The notes below the pieces were generated by a model. The model had not been told where the DNA came from, made no database searches, and saw only the letters and a list, made by a program, of their open reading frames with translations. Shown here in pieces: positions 7,859 through 16,306 of a stretch of DNA of 64,000 bases. The stretch lies in assembly GCA_041686935.1 (NCBI GenBank), contig JAWLCW010000023.1:1-64000 (forward strand). The letters run 5' to 3'. The stretch is from Mariniphaga sp041686935. GTDB taxonomy: Bacteria; Bacteroidota; Bacteroidia; Bacteroidales; Prolixibacteraceae. Numbering within the stretch: the first letter of the stretch is position 1; each line of letters starts with the position of its first letter. The position numbers were made by a program, and so were the translations under genes.

Positions 7859-7874
7859 AGCTAAAATATTGGCT
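7859..7874. promoter_or_regulatory. Candidate HipB operator
   Basis: AGCTAAAATATTGGCT is a near-perfect palindrome 11 bases upstream of hipB. A related half-site (AGCTAATATATT) lies about 40 bases further up. Autorepression from such sites is typical of hipB; the assignment here rests on position and symmetry only. Confidence 0.4.
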
Positions 7875-7882
7875 AAAATTAA

Positions 7883-8155
7883 TCAAATTATTGTGAAATA
7901 GCTAATATATTGTCTTGTAAATTCGGATTTTTGTGTAACATACGTTTGGCCAGTTTCGGTCACCAGTTTTTTGTGGTGGGTGTAAGCTTTATCGCGAATG
8001 GTTTTCGATTCGTTCTGTCCGGCTTTGTCGCCGTTTGCTGTGGCCGGGTCGGCTATTTCACCGTCGGCAGTGGCAGCGGTATCTGGTTAGGCAAGGTCGA
8101 ATCCGAGGGCGGTTAAGGCTTTGGTATTTGTCTGATTCAAAACAGTTGTTTGCAT
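7883..8155 (-). pseudogene. Small conserved gene with an internal stop (copy 2)
   Basis: An ATG at 8155 opens a 91-codon frame (MQTTVLNQTNTKALTALGF...) that is interrupted by one TAA at 8087-8089. It then continues in the same frame with PDTAATADGEIADPATANGD and on through RDKAYTHHKKLVTETG to TGA at 7883. The IRDKAYTHxK stretch recalls a Bacteroidota hypothetical protein of about 200 residues. The middle part matches the fragment at 5345-5448. The single stop and the missing C-terminus mark it as decayed. Confidence 0.6.
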
Positions 8156-8202
8156 TTTTTAGAGGAATCCTTATTCTTGCATCAATTCCAATCTAATACA
8201 AA

Positions 8203-8286
8203 ATTATCCCCCTCTTTTATTCAAAATAACAAATAATTATCCCCCTCTTTTATGCATAAACTACAATAAATATCCCCCTCTTTTAT
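8203..8286. repeat. Three 16-18-base direct repeats at exact 33-base spacing
   Basis: TATCCCCCTCTTTTAT occurs at 8205, 8238 and 8271, identical in all three; copies 1 and 2 share 18 bases (ATTATCCCCCTCTTTTAT). The intervening 15-17 bases vary. The array ends 51 bases before the start of the second DUF4143 ATPase. A 33-base period is about three helical turns, so a bound protein would sit on one face of the DNA. It looks like an iteron or operator array. There are too few and too short repeats for CRISPR. Confidence 0.75.
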
Positions 8287-8337
8287 ACAAACTGTTTTTA
8301 TTTTACTTACCTTTACCTAAAAAATATTTAGGAATAA

Positions 8338-9693
8338 ATGTTTGAAAGAAATGTAATAGTTGATTTAAAAAAATGGGCGGCTAGTCCTGGACGAAAACCG
8401 CTTATTCTCAGAGGAGCAAGACAGGTTGGAAAAACCAGTCTTGTAAAGATGTTTGCCAAAGATTATGATCATTTTATTCACTTAAATCTGGATAAAAAGA
8501 AAGAACGTGATATTTTCACCAATGAATTTGATATCCACAAACTCTTTGAAATTATTTGTCTGCATAAACAAATAAAAAGTATAAATGGTCGTGTTTTACT
8601 CTTTATTGATGAAATCCAAAATTCACCCGGAGCAATTGCCACGCTCAGGTATTTTTATGAGGAAATGAATGAGATTCATGTAATTGCAGCCGGATCACTT
8701 TTAGAAACCATTTTTGCGCGTAACATTAGTTTTCCGGTGGGCCGGGTTGAATACCTGCCAGTCAGGCCATGCTCTTTCAATGAATTTCTTGGTGCGACAG
8801 ATAACAAAAAAAGTATTGAGTTGCTGAACACTTTGCCATTCCCGGAGTTTGGCCATGAACACCTGATGCAGCAGTTTAAAAATTACACCATAATTGGAGG
8901 TATGCCGGAAATCATTGATGCCTGGCGTCAAACAAATTCAACTTTAGGCTTAAACAGGATTTATGATAGTTTACTTGTGTCTTATATGGATGACGTAGAA
9001 AAGTATGCATCAAATTTAACAATGGTAAATGTAATGAGGCATATTTTAAAGCATTCATTTTTTGAAGCATCCACACGAATAAAATTTCAGGGTTTTGGCA
9101 ACTCGTCTTATAAAAACAGAGAGATGAGTGAAGCTTTTAAAATGTTGGAGCGAAGCTATTTAATCCAATTGGTTTATCCGGTAACAAACACTGACTTACC
9201 TGTACAAGTAAATTACCGAAGATCTCCAAAATTGCAATTGGTTGATACGGGGCTGGTAAATCATTATTCGGGAATTCAGGGAGATTTGATTCAGGAGAAT
9301 GATTTGAATGATTCTTTTAAAGGCCGGATAGCAGAGCATATTACCGGACAGGAATTATTAACGCTGGCTGAATCTGTTTTGTTTAAACTGAACTACTGGA
9401 CCAGGGAAAATAAAGATGCAGATGCCGAACTTGATTTTATCTGGAAATATAAAAATAAAGTCATTCCGATTGAGGTTAAATCGGGGAAAGCTGGAAAGTT
9501 AAGATCACTGCATCAATTCGTTGACAGGTCTCCTCATAATTTTGCTGTACGTGTTTACTCCGGTAGATTTTCGGTTGAAAATGCCATTACAATTTCAGGT
9601 AAAAAATATAAACTGATAAATCTTCCTTTTTATCTTATCCATAAACTACCACAATATTTGGATTATTGTATTGGCAACGGGTTAATTTCATAG
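8338..9693 (+). CDS. AAA+ ATPase with DUF4143 and nuclease-like domain (copy 2)
   Basis: A 451-residue AAA_14/DUF4143 protein. Walker A is GARQVGKTSLVK near residue 30, Walker B is VLLFIDEIQNSPG near 90, and the sensor is IAAGSLLE near 118. The DUF4143 domain follows. The C-terminus (about 355-410) shows E...DAELDFIWKY...VIPIEVKSGK, a good fit to the D-ExK core of PD-(D/E)xK nuclease folds, unlike the copy at 5518 where the lysine is lost. Role unknown; possibly a DNA-associated defence or mobile-element ATPase. It is immediately downstream of the 33-base-period repeats, which may regulate it or be its target. It is only distantly similar to copy 1. Confidence 0.87.
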   Translation: MFERNVIVDLKKWAASPGRKPLILRGARQVGKTSLVKMFAKDYDHFIHLNLDKKKERDIFTNEFDIHKLFEIICLHKQIKSINGRVLLFIDEIQNSPGAIATLRYFYEEMNEIHVIAAGSLLETIFARNISFPVGRVEYLPVRPCSFNEFLGATDNKKSIELLNTLPFPEFGHEHLMQQFKNYTIIGGMPEIIDAWRQTNSTLGLNRIYDSLLVSYMDDVEKYASNLTMVNVMRHILKHSFFEASTRIKFQGFGNSSYKNREMSEAFKMLERSYLIQLVYPVTNTDLPVQVNYRRSPKLQLVDTGLVNHYSGIQGDLIQENDLNDSFKGRIAEHITGQELLTLAESVLFKLNYWTRENKDADAELDFIWKYKNKVIPIEVKSGKAGKLRSLHQFVDRSPHNFAVRVYSGRFSVENAITISGKKYKLINLPFYLIHKLPQYLDYCIGNGLIS

Positions 9694-9846
9694 AAACTGG
9701 TCAAATTCCATTTTTTTCGGGCGATTCCATTACATAACCAATAAACAACAGATGACTGGTTTCGGGAATAATTCTTAAACTTTCCACATGAGCCGAAATC
9801 AGTACTGACCGTAATCCAAAATCTGCCAGGAAAAAACAAGTAAGCA

Positions 9847-10400
9847 TTAAAAATATCTGTATTGTTCCGGCACCTTTCCCTTTTTTTCAACGATTTCCGG
9901 ATTTAAGGGGAGCGGACTACTGCTGTAGATTTTTTCCAATACTATGTTGAATTTCCAGGAATCGCCATAATCGAAAAGATATATAAAAAGATAACACCCT
10001 TTTTCAATTACAGGCAATAAGGAAACAGTATGTTTTATCGTACCCTTGGGGAAAACCGGCGCCATCATTTTGAAGAGTGGCACAAAACCCGGATCATCCC
10101 GAACATGCCCTTTATAGAAACCCAATTCTTTTAAGCAGGGGACGTTCCATCGAACAATTTCCTGCCCCGCGAGGATTTTGGATAAACTAACTCCCAATTC
10201 AGTTGGTCGAATTCAGCTTTTCCAGGAGTGCCAGTCAGCAAGATGTTGTCTTTTGCATCGGCTGTTTTCCGGAACAATTTTCCCCCGGTGCACAATTGGA
10301 ACATTAAATCAATCACCGGCTAGTATTCCTGCTGGTAGTTTGGCGCGGCAACTTCCTTACGAAAATGCAGCAAGGCATTGATTTCAAAAAGATCCTTTTT
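9847..10400 (-). pseudogene. Plasmid pRiA4b ORF-3-like protein, frameshifted
   Basis: Two overlapping minus-strand frames together resemble a pRiA4b ORF-3/TnpR-passenger-type protein. The upstream part (to 10131) reads DLFEINALLHFRKEVAAPN, then a stop, then VIDLMFQLCTGGKLFRKTAD. The downstream part in another frame (to 9847) has the family's hallmark YLFDYGDSWKFNIVLEKI and EKKGKVPEQYRYF. A stop and a frameshift break it, so it is a remnant. The 9694-9846 stretch before it holds nothing I recognise. Family assignment is moderate. Confidence 0.5.
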
Positions 10401-10433
10401 TGAGTTCACACCGAAAAGTCTAATAAAGAAAAA

Positions 10434-10530
10434 ATGCCACGAAGTCACTAAAACACGAGGAATCACAAAGATTTAAAAATCAGCAATCTATGCCTGGTGA
10501 AATCTTTGTGCCTTAGGGCCTTTGTGGTAA
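10434..10530. repeat. Dispersed palindromic repeat (CACGAAG...CTTTGTG type)
   Basis: The left arm (ATGCCACGAAGTCACTAAA... ATCACAAAGATTT) is mirrored by the right arm (AAATCTTTGTGCC... CCTTTGTGGTA), giving an imperfect hairpin of about 97 bases. Elements of this wording are common between Bacteroidota genes. It separates the accessory island from the sigma-factor gene. Confidence 0.65.
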
Positions 10531-10624
10531 GAATATTTTTCTGAAAGGACTCAATTATTATTTTAAAAGAATCCAGCATACAAGGAATAAACTATGATTT
10601 AATGATTGAAACAAAATCAGTGGC

Positions 10625-11311
10625 ATGGTTTACACGGTATTTTCAAAAGGGTTATCATCTTTTGAGTTTATTTTTATTTACTTTGCAAAAAGTCAGATAA
10701 AAACTAATCTGTTGTTTGGAAAAAAATCATATACTGAATCCGGACTTCTGAAAGGCCTTAAAAAAAGCGACCACGACAGTTTCAGAAAACTTTTCGAACA
10801 GTACAGTAAACCATTGTACCGGTTTTCACTGAGTTATTTGAAGTCGAATGAAGCGGCAGAAGATATTGTACAGGAGGTTTTTATCAAAATCTGGGACAAA
10901 AGAAAAGATATCGACACAGAAAAATCCTTTCAATCCTACCTGTTTACCATTGCCTTGAATTCGGTTCGGAAACATTTTAATAAACTGGCCGAAGTTAATC
11001 AGCTAAAACATGAAATTATCGCATCTTTTTCAGAAAATCCGGAAGCATTTGATGAACAGGATAATTTTGAGGATTATTTGTGTAAACTGGATGCCTTAAT
11101 TCAAAAAATGCCGGAAAAGCGAAAAGAAATTTTTATCGGGAAAAAGCTGGAGGGAAAATCGCAAAAAGAACTGGCAGAAGAATTCGGAATTACTGTTAAA
11201 ACAGTTGAATACCATATTGGCGAAGCCATGAAATTCCTGAAGGAAGAGTTTGAAAAATTTCGGCTGGGTGGAATGGTGTTCTTTTATTTGTTTATTACAA
11301 AAAAAAATTAA
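10625..11311 (+). CDS. ECF RNA polymerase sigma factor (FecI-like)
   Basis: A sigma-70-family ECF factor of the Bacteroidota FecI type. Region 2 is KLFEQYSKPLYRFSLSYLKS to EDIVQEVFIKIWDKR. Region 4 is MPEKRKEIFIGKKLEGKSQ to ELAEEFGITVKTVEYHIGEA, with the helix-turn-helix. A hydrophobic C-terminal tail (GGMVFFYLFI) is usual in this subgroup. The first about 28 residues of the longest frame look non-coding. A promoter-like TTACTTTG at about 10679-10686 lies inside them, so the real start may be near 10709-10712 (CTG or TTG). It is followed by a FecR anti-sigma gene and SusC/SusD, the standard trans-envelope signalling order. Confidence 0.9.
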   Translation: MVYTVFSKGLSSFEFIFIYFAKSQIKTNLLFGKKSYTESGLLKGLKKSDHDSFRKLFEQYSKPLYRFSLSYLKSNEAAEDIVQEVFIKIWDKRKDIDTEKSFQSYLFTIALNSVRKHFNKLAEVNQLKHEIIASFSENPEAFDEQDNFEDYLCKLDALIQKMPEKRKEIFIGKKLEGKSQKELAEEFGITVKTVEYHIGEAMKFLKEEFEKFRLGGMVFFYLFITKKN

Positions 11312-11607
11312 ACGCCGTTGAAATAGAATCAATATTTTGTTCGCCAAGCTAAAACATGGCGCAAAAAAAGAGAGCTTTTTACACCGGCGATTTAGCCTGG
11401 TGAACAGAACAAAGAAACAGAGGAGAAAAGCTTTAGCTATTAATCTTATGATTCTCATTATCAATTAGGAACCTATTTGAATTCACCAATATTTTAAAAA
11501 TTTCATTTTTTCACTGGGGATTTTTCAGTTCCCGGGATATAACAAGTATAAAAAACAAAACAATTCGTTTTTTTGCATAGATTAGTATTGGTTTAGCAGA
11601 GAAAAGG

Positions 11608-11626
11608 GGAGTGCTTTTCGCACTCC
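11608..11626 (+). promoter_or_regulatory. Leader hairpin before the anti-sigma gene
   Basis: GGAGTGC, a TTTTC loop and GCACTCC form a perfect 7-base stem ending 19 bases before the ATG at 11646, followed by TTCTTTT. It could act as a partial terminator or attenuator in the leader. The rest of 11312-11607 holds no gene I can support. Confidence 0.5.
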
Positions 11627-11645
11627 TTCTTTTAAACGGAAGAGA

Positions 11646-12677
11646 ATGGTGAAGAATACAACATACAAAACCCTTGAAAAATTTTCCAGCGGAAAATACT
11701 CCTGGAAAGAATACCAGTTGGTTAAAAGCTGGTTTGAAAACATTCACAATTTTAACGAAGCAAAGTCTTTTTTGAAAGAGCAGTGGAATAATCTAAGTGA
11801 TTCGGATTCACCCGACGACAAATCATTGGACCATATTTACAGGCAGGTTGAATACCACATGTTGCTGGAAGAAAAAAAGGAGTCGAAAAAAATAAACCTG
11901 TGGCGCATTTATCGTCAGGCAGCCGCTGTTCTTTTAATTCCGGTCCTCGTTTTTTCAGCCTTGTATTTTTTTAGTGAAAAAACCGCGTCAGATGATGATT
12001 TGGCCTGGGTGGAAATTCAGGCTCCGCACAGTTCACGCATTCAGTTCTCTTTACCCGACGGCTCGTCTGGCTGGTTAAACAGTGGTTCGTCGTTGAGCTA
12101 CAATCCGCAGTTTACAAAAAAACGACAGATACAGCTATCCGGCGAAGCTTATTTTGAAGTAAAACCATCAGATATTTTTTTCAATGTAAAAACGTTGGAT
12201 TTCGATGTGAACGTTTTGGGCACAACATTCAATGTTACTGCTTATGAAGATGATTATTTTTCTCAGGTAGTTCTGGTGAATGGCAAAGTGAATGTTACCG
12301 GGAATAATCAGATTTTTGACAAAATACTTTCACCCGGCGAAAGGTTGCTGGTGAATCCCGAAGAAAATAAATTTAATGTAAGCACAGTGGACACCGAAAG
12401 TCTCACTGCCTGGAAGGATGGTTTATTGCTGCTTGATAATGAACCACTTGAACTTGCCGTAAAAAGAATGGAAAGGTGGTATAATGTGGAAATAATTATT
12501 GAAGATGAATTGCTGAAAAGGTACCGGTTTAAAGCCACATTTGAGGATGAACCACTTGAGGAGGTATTAAAACTGCTTTCGGTGTCAACCCCTATGGAAT
12601 ATACGTTTGAAAAAAGGGAAGAGGATTCGGATGGAATTTATAAAAAGAAACGCGTGAGAATAAAACTGAAACAATAA
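11646..12677 (+). CDS. FecR-family anti-sigma factor
   Basis: A 343-residue inner-membrane anti-sigma factor. The N-terminal cytoplasmic part (1-90) should bind the sigma factor encoded upstream. One membrane segment lies at about 93-110 (AAAVLLIPVLVFSALYFF). A periplasmic FecR domain (about 120-225) contains the family's FSLPDGSSGWLNSGSSLSY and the box RQIQLSGEAYFEVK. A C-terminal DUF4974/STN-like domain (about 265-335) should contact the signalling domain of SusC. In the known FecR model, ligand binding by the TonB-dependent transporter is passed through this protein to release or activate the sigma factor. Confidence 0.93.
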   Translation: MVKNTTYKTLEKFSSGKYSWKEYQLVKSWFENIHNFNEAKSFLKEQWNNLSDSDSPDDKSLDHIYRQVEYHMLLEEKKESKKINLWRIYRQAAAVLLIPVLVFSALYFFSEKTASDDDLAWVEIQAPHSSRIQFSLPDGSSGWLNSGSSLSYNPQFTKKRQIQLSGEAYFEVKPSDIFFNVKTLDFDVNVLGTTFNVTAYEDDYFSQVVLVNGKVNVTGNNQIFDKILSPGERLLVNPEENKFNVSTVDTESLTAWKDGLLLLDNEPLELAVKRMERWYNVEIIIEDELLKRYRFKATFEDEPLEEVLKLLSVSTPMEYTFEKREEDSDGIYKKKRVRIKLKQ

Positions 12678-12686
12678 TAATGCAAA

Positions 12687-12715
12687 GCAGGAAGGTGTTC
12701 GCACCACCCTCCTGC
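12687..12715 (+). promoter_or_regulatory. Leader hairpin before susC
   Basis: GCAGG...CCTGC with an inner GGTG...CACC pair around a TTCG-containing loop, located 58 bases before the SusC start and just after the anti-sigma stop. There is no T run. It resembles in position the hairpin before the anti-sigma gene, and may modulate the large step-up in expression expected for SusC. Confidence 0.45.
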
Positions 12716-12773
12716 ACAACTTGCAGAGCGATCAATAAATCTATTTATTAACTCTACAAAAGAATGTAAATGT

Positions 12774-15700
12774 ATGAAAAAGTTTAGAAAGTTAATGCTT
12801 TGGTGTGGAGACGGAATACGAAGTCACACCATGTTAAAAATTTTGAGGATGGCACGATTAACGGTTTTTCTGGTTTTGTTGGGAGTAGCGCAGGTTTTTG
12901 CCCTGGAGTCCTATTCGCAGGCAACAAAATTAACCTTGAAACACAGTGATACTGAACTCGAAAAGGTTTTAAAGGAGATTGAAAAAAAATCGGAGTTCTA
13001 TTTCCTTTACAACAAAGACCTGATTGATGTGGAACAGAAAGTGGAGGTTGACCTGGAAGAAAAAAATATCATCGAAATTCTCGATGTGCTTTTAGCCGGT
13101 AAAGACATTCGCTATTATGTATTCGACAGGCAGATTGTGCTGTCTAACCAGTTTGGAAAGGCATCAGATAACAGAAAGATTGAAGTTTTTCAGCAGCAGT
13201 CTTCAATTTCCGGTACGGTAACCGATGTCAATAATTTACCTCTGCCAGGGGTTACTGTAATAGTTAAAGGAACAGCCCAGGGGACAGTAACAAACGCCAG
13301 CGGGGTATATACTTTATCTAATATTCCTGCAAATTCTTCATTGGTTTTTTCTTTTGTTGGGATGCGGACACAAGAGATTGAAATTGGAAACCGTACAACA
13401 ATTGATGTGGTTCTGGTTGAGGAAACCATTGGAATAGAGGAAGTGATTGCCATAGGCTATGGAACACAAAAGAAAAGAGATATCATCGGTTCAATATCAA
13501 CTATAACCAGTGATGATTTGACCAAAGCAGCAAGCGCCGGTTCTTTTGATGCGGCCATGCAGGGGTTGGCACCAGGGTTAATGGTTTCAAGCGAATCAGG
13601 AATACCGGGTGCTCCTGTACAAATAAAAATTCGCGGTGTAAGTTCAATTTCATCGGGAACAGACCCTCTCTGGATTGTTGATGGAATTCCTATTGTGAGT
13701 GAAAGCATGGGCAGATCTTTTGATGGAGAATCGTCACAGAATGTTTTGTCGCTGATAAATCCGTCTGACATTGAATCTATTCAGGTGTTAAAAGATGCGG
13801 CGGCAACCTCGATTTATGGTTCAAGAGGTTCAAATGGAGTTATTCTTGTAACTACCAAATCCGGAAAAAAAGGTGTAATGACGGTTAATGTGGATTTAAA
13901 ATCCGGGGTCAGCAATTGGGCAAACAGAGATATTGGGTTGGCAACAGGTGCCGAATATATTGAAATTATGGACAAAGCCTATGCTAACAGCAGAATTTCA
14001 GGATTATACGATCCGCAAACTTCCCTTAATCAATTGGATGGGGTAATGGGCACGATCACCAGGGCGGAAGCATTGGCTACCAATACCGACTGGGGTGATG
14101 TAATCAGCCGTACCGGTTCATTTGTCGAGGCCAATGTTTCGGCAACTCAGGGAACTGATAAGGGAAATTCTTATATGTCATTGCGTTACAGAAAAGATAA
14201 CAGTATCCTTAAATACAGTGATCTGGAAGTTTTTTCAGCCAATGCCAATTTAAATTACGAGTTGCTCGAAGTACTGAATATTAATTACCGGGGATTAGTT
14301 TCTTTTTCAAATAATGACAGGGTTAAATCGGCTCAGGGAAGAGGAGGAGCAGGAGGCTGGTCGCAGGTAAATGCGTATTCTTTGCCCTGGATGAAAGTTT
14401 TTGACGATACGGACACCGGTATGAACGGTTTTTGGAACCCATTGTCAGGCGCTAATGCCCTGGCCGGTATTTCTCCGATAAACAGTGAGAGTAACCTTCA
14501 GACCCTGAATGTACTTCAGGGATTAAACGGAACATTGAAAATTACTGAAGGTCTTACCCTGAAAGGTGAATTTGGCGCTAACCTCGTTTATGATAAAGGA
14601 CTTTCATATCGGGGAGAAAGTGTTCGTATTGATGGTGCAATGGCACGGGAAGAAAAAAACCAGCGAACAGTTTTAAACTACAATTCATATTTAAACTACG
14701 ACAGGAATTTTGGGGATGACCATTGGTTAAATATTGTTACAGGTGTGGAAAATACCCGCTCCCATGTTCATTATACCTACCTGGAAAGCCAGTCTTTAAT
14801 AGGTAGTTTCAGGGAAGTGGGAAGGCCTGAGTCAGTCAGAGGGCGCAGTTATCTGGACAATGAGAGTTATCTGAGAGGTTTTTTTGGCCGGGCCAATTAT
14901 AAATTCAGGGATAAATACATTATTGGAACCAGTATCCGGCGTGACGGAATTTCCAAATTTACACCCGATAACAGGTGGGCTACATTTGTTTCAGGTTCTG
15001 CCGGTTGGATAATTTCAGATGAAGATTTTTTTAATTCAGACTTAATTAACCTGTTAAAATTACGGGGAAGTTTCGGGCAAACCGGAAATACCAATATTCC
15101 AAGCGGGATTACCTCAGATAATTATTCGGTACGTACAAGCAGTACTTTGGGAATACCCAGTACAGAACTGATTAGTATTGGAAATTCCGATATAAAATGG
15201 GAAACTACGAGCACCCTCGATGTAGGTTTTGATTTTGGGTTGTTAAACAACAGGATAAACGGTTCGCTGGCATATTATAAACAGACCGTTGAAGATATGC
15301 TTTTGGCTGTAGCTTTGCCTTACTCTGCCGGTATATCCGGGGGGAACATAGTATGGCAAAACATTGGAGATATGGAAAACCAGGGAATTGAGTTTAATGT
15401 AAATGCCGCAGTGATTAATAACGCTTTTAAATGGAATACGGGGTTAAACTTTTCGACCAATAAGAATAAAATACTGGCTTTGGACCCCGATTCAGATGCC
15501 AATAATGTTGGTATTACGCAGGCAGAACCTTTTGAAGACAGAATAATTACAATTTTTAAGAAAGGTCTTCCATTGGGTAACTGGTATATGGCAGAATCGG
15601 CGGGAGTTGATCCGGAAAGGGGAATCCCAATGATTTATGAAGTGCAGGTAAATGAGGACGGAACTACCTCGCATACAGGGAATATTATTCCCGGAACTAC

Positions 15701-16304
15701 TGCAAACCTGGAGGCCAACAGGATGATTCTGGATGGAAAAACATCGCTGCCAAAAGTAACAGGTGGTTTCAACAACCAGTTTGCCTATAAGAATTTTGAT
15801 TTAAGCATGAACTTCTCTTTTGCTTTCGGACATTATATTTATAACCGTTTACTGCAAAGTACCCTTACCCCAAACAGGGGAGTGCGTGCGCTTTCCAACA
15901 AGTTGCTGACTGAAGCATGGCAAAATCCGGGCGACAATGCAAAATGGCCTCAGGTTGTTATGAATGTACAGCATTTCTATGACAATGCCGGAAATCCATC
16001 AACTGCTCCTGTAACATATGGTACAGAAGAAAAATACATTTCTTCCATGTTCCTTGAAAAAGGTGATTATTTGAAGTTAAATAACCTGAATTTTGGATAC
16101 ACCCTGCCCACATTGGTTGCTTCAAGAATTAAAATGCAGTCTTTACGTGTTTCCCTGAATGTAACCAATCTTTTAACGCTGACCAGTTTTTCCGGCTACA
16201 ATCCTGAAGTGCCAATCGAACAATCGTCGGCAGCAAGTTTTGTAAGTTACAATTCAATGCCACAGGCACGTACATACAGCCTCGGATTAAATATCAATTT
16301 TTAA
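12774..16304 (+). CDS. susC: SusC/RagA-family TonB-dependent outer-membrane transporter
   Basis: A 1176-residue outer-membrane importer that takes up oligomeric ligand delivered by its SusD partner, powered by TonB. Order of domains: signal peptide with an extended start (to about residue 50, ...ALESYSQ); an STN signalling domain (about 52-125, KVLKEIEKKSEFYFLYN); a carboxypeptidase-regulatory-like domain (about 143-215, SGTVTDVNNLPLPGVTVIV); a plug (about 235-370, with VLKDAAATSIYGSRGSNGVI); then the beta-barrel ending LGLNINF. The STN domain fits control by the upstream FecR/sigma pair. It is long for the family but complete. SusD starts 3 bases after its stop. Confidence 0.96.
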   Translation: MKKFRKLMLWCGDGIRSHTMLKILRMARLTVFLVLLGVAQVFALESYSQATKLTLKHSDTELEKVLKEIEKKSEFYFLYNKDLIDVEQKVEVDLEEKNIIEILDVLLAGKDIRYYVFDRQIVLSNQFGKASDNRKIEVFQQQSSISGTVTDVNNLPLPGVTVIVKGTAQGTVTNASGVYTLSNIPANSSLVFSFVGMRTQEIEIGNRTTIDVVLVEETIGIEEVIAIGYGTQKKRDIIGSISTITSDDLTKAASAGSFDAAMQGLAPGLMVSSESGIPGAPVQIKIRGVSSISSGTDPLWIVDGIPIVSESMGRSFDGESSQNVLSLINPSDIESIQVLKDAAATSIYGSRGSNGVILVTTKSGKKGVMTVNVDLKSGVSNWANRDIGLATGAEYIEIMDKAYANSRISGLYDPQTSLNQLDGVMGTITRAEALATNTDWGDVISRTGSFVEANVSATQGTDKGNSYMSLRYRKDNSILKYSDLEVFSANANLNYELLEVLNINYRGLVSFSNNDRVKSAQGRGGAGGWSQVNAYSLPWMKVFDDTDTGMNGFWNPLSGANALAGISPINSESNLQTLNVLQGLNGTLKITEGLTLKGEFGANLVYDKGLSYRGESVRIDGAMAREEKNQRTVLNYNSYLNYDRNFGDDHWLNIVTGVENTRSHVHYTYLESQSLIGSFREVGRPESVRGRSYLDNESYLRGFFGRANYKFRDKYIIGTSIRRDGISKFTPDNRWATFVSGSAGWIISDEDFFNSDLINLLKLRGSFGQTGNTNIPSGITSDNYSVRTSSTLGIPSTELISIGNSDIKWETTSTLDVGFDFGLLNNRINGSLAYYKQTVEDMLLAVALPYSAGISGGNIVWQNIGDMENQGIEFNVNAAVINNAFKWNTGLNFSTNKNKILALDPDSDANNVGITQAEPFEDRIITIFKKGLPLGNWYMAESAGVDPERGIPMIYEVQVNEDGTTSHTGNIIPGTTANLEANRMILDGKTSLPKVTGGFNNQFAYKNFDLSMNFSFAFGHYIYNRLLQSTLTPNRGVRALSNKLLTEAWQNPGDNAKWPQVVMNVQHFYDNAGNPSTAPVTYGTEEKYISSMFLEKGDYLKLNNLNFGYTLPTLVASRIKMQSLRVSLNVTNLLTLTSFSGYNPEVPIEQSSAASFVSYNSMPQARTYSLGLNINF

Positions 16305-16306
16305 TA

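Noticed and set aside
8203..8286. A mini-CRISPR
   Set aside because: Only three 16-18-base repeats with 15-17-base gaps; this fits iterons or operators better.
9847..10316. Two separate small genes of 116 and 61 codons
   Set aside because: They overlap in different frames and together read as one disrupted pRiA4b ORF-3-like protein.
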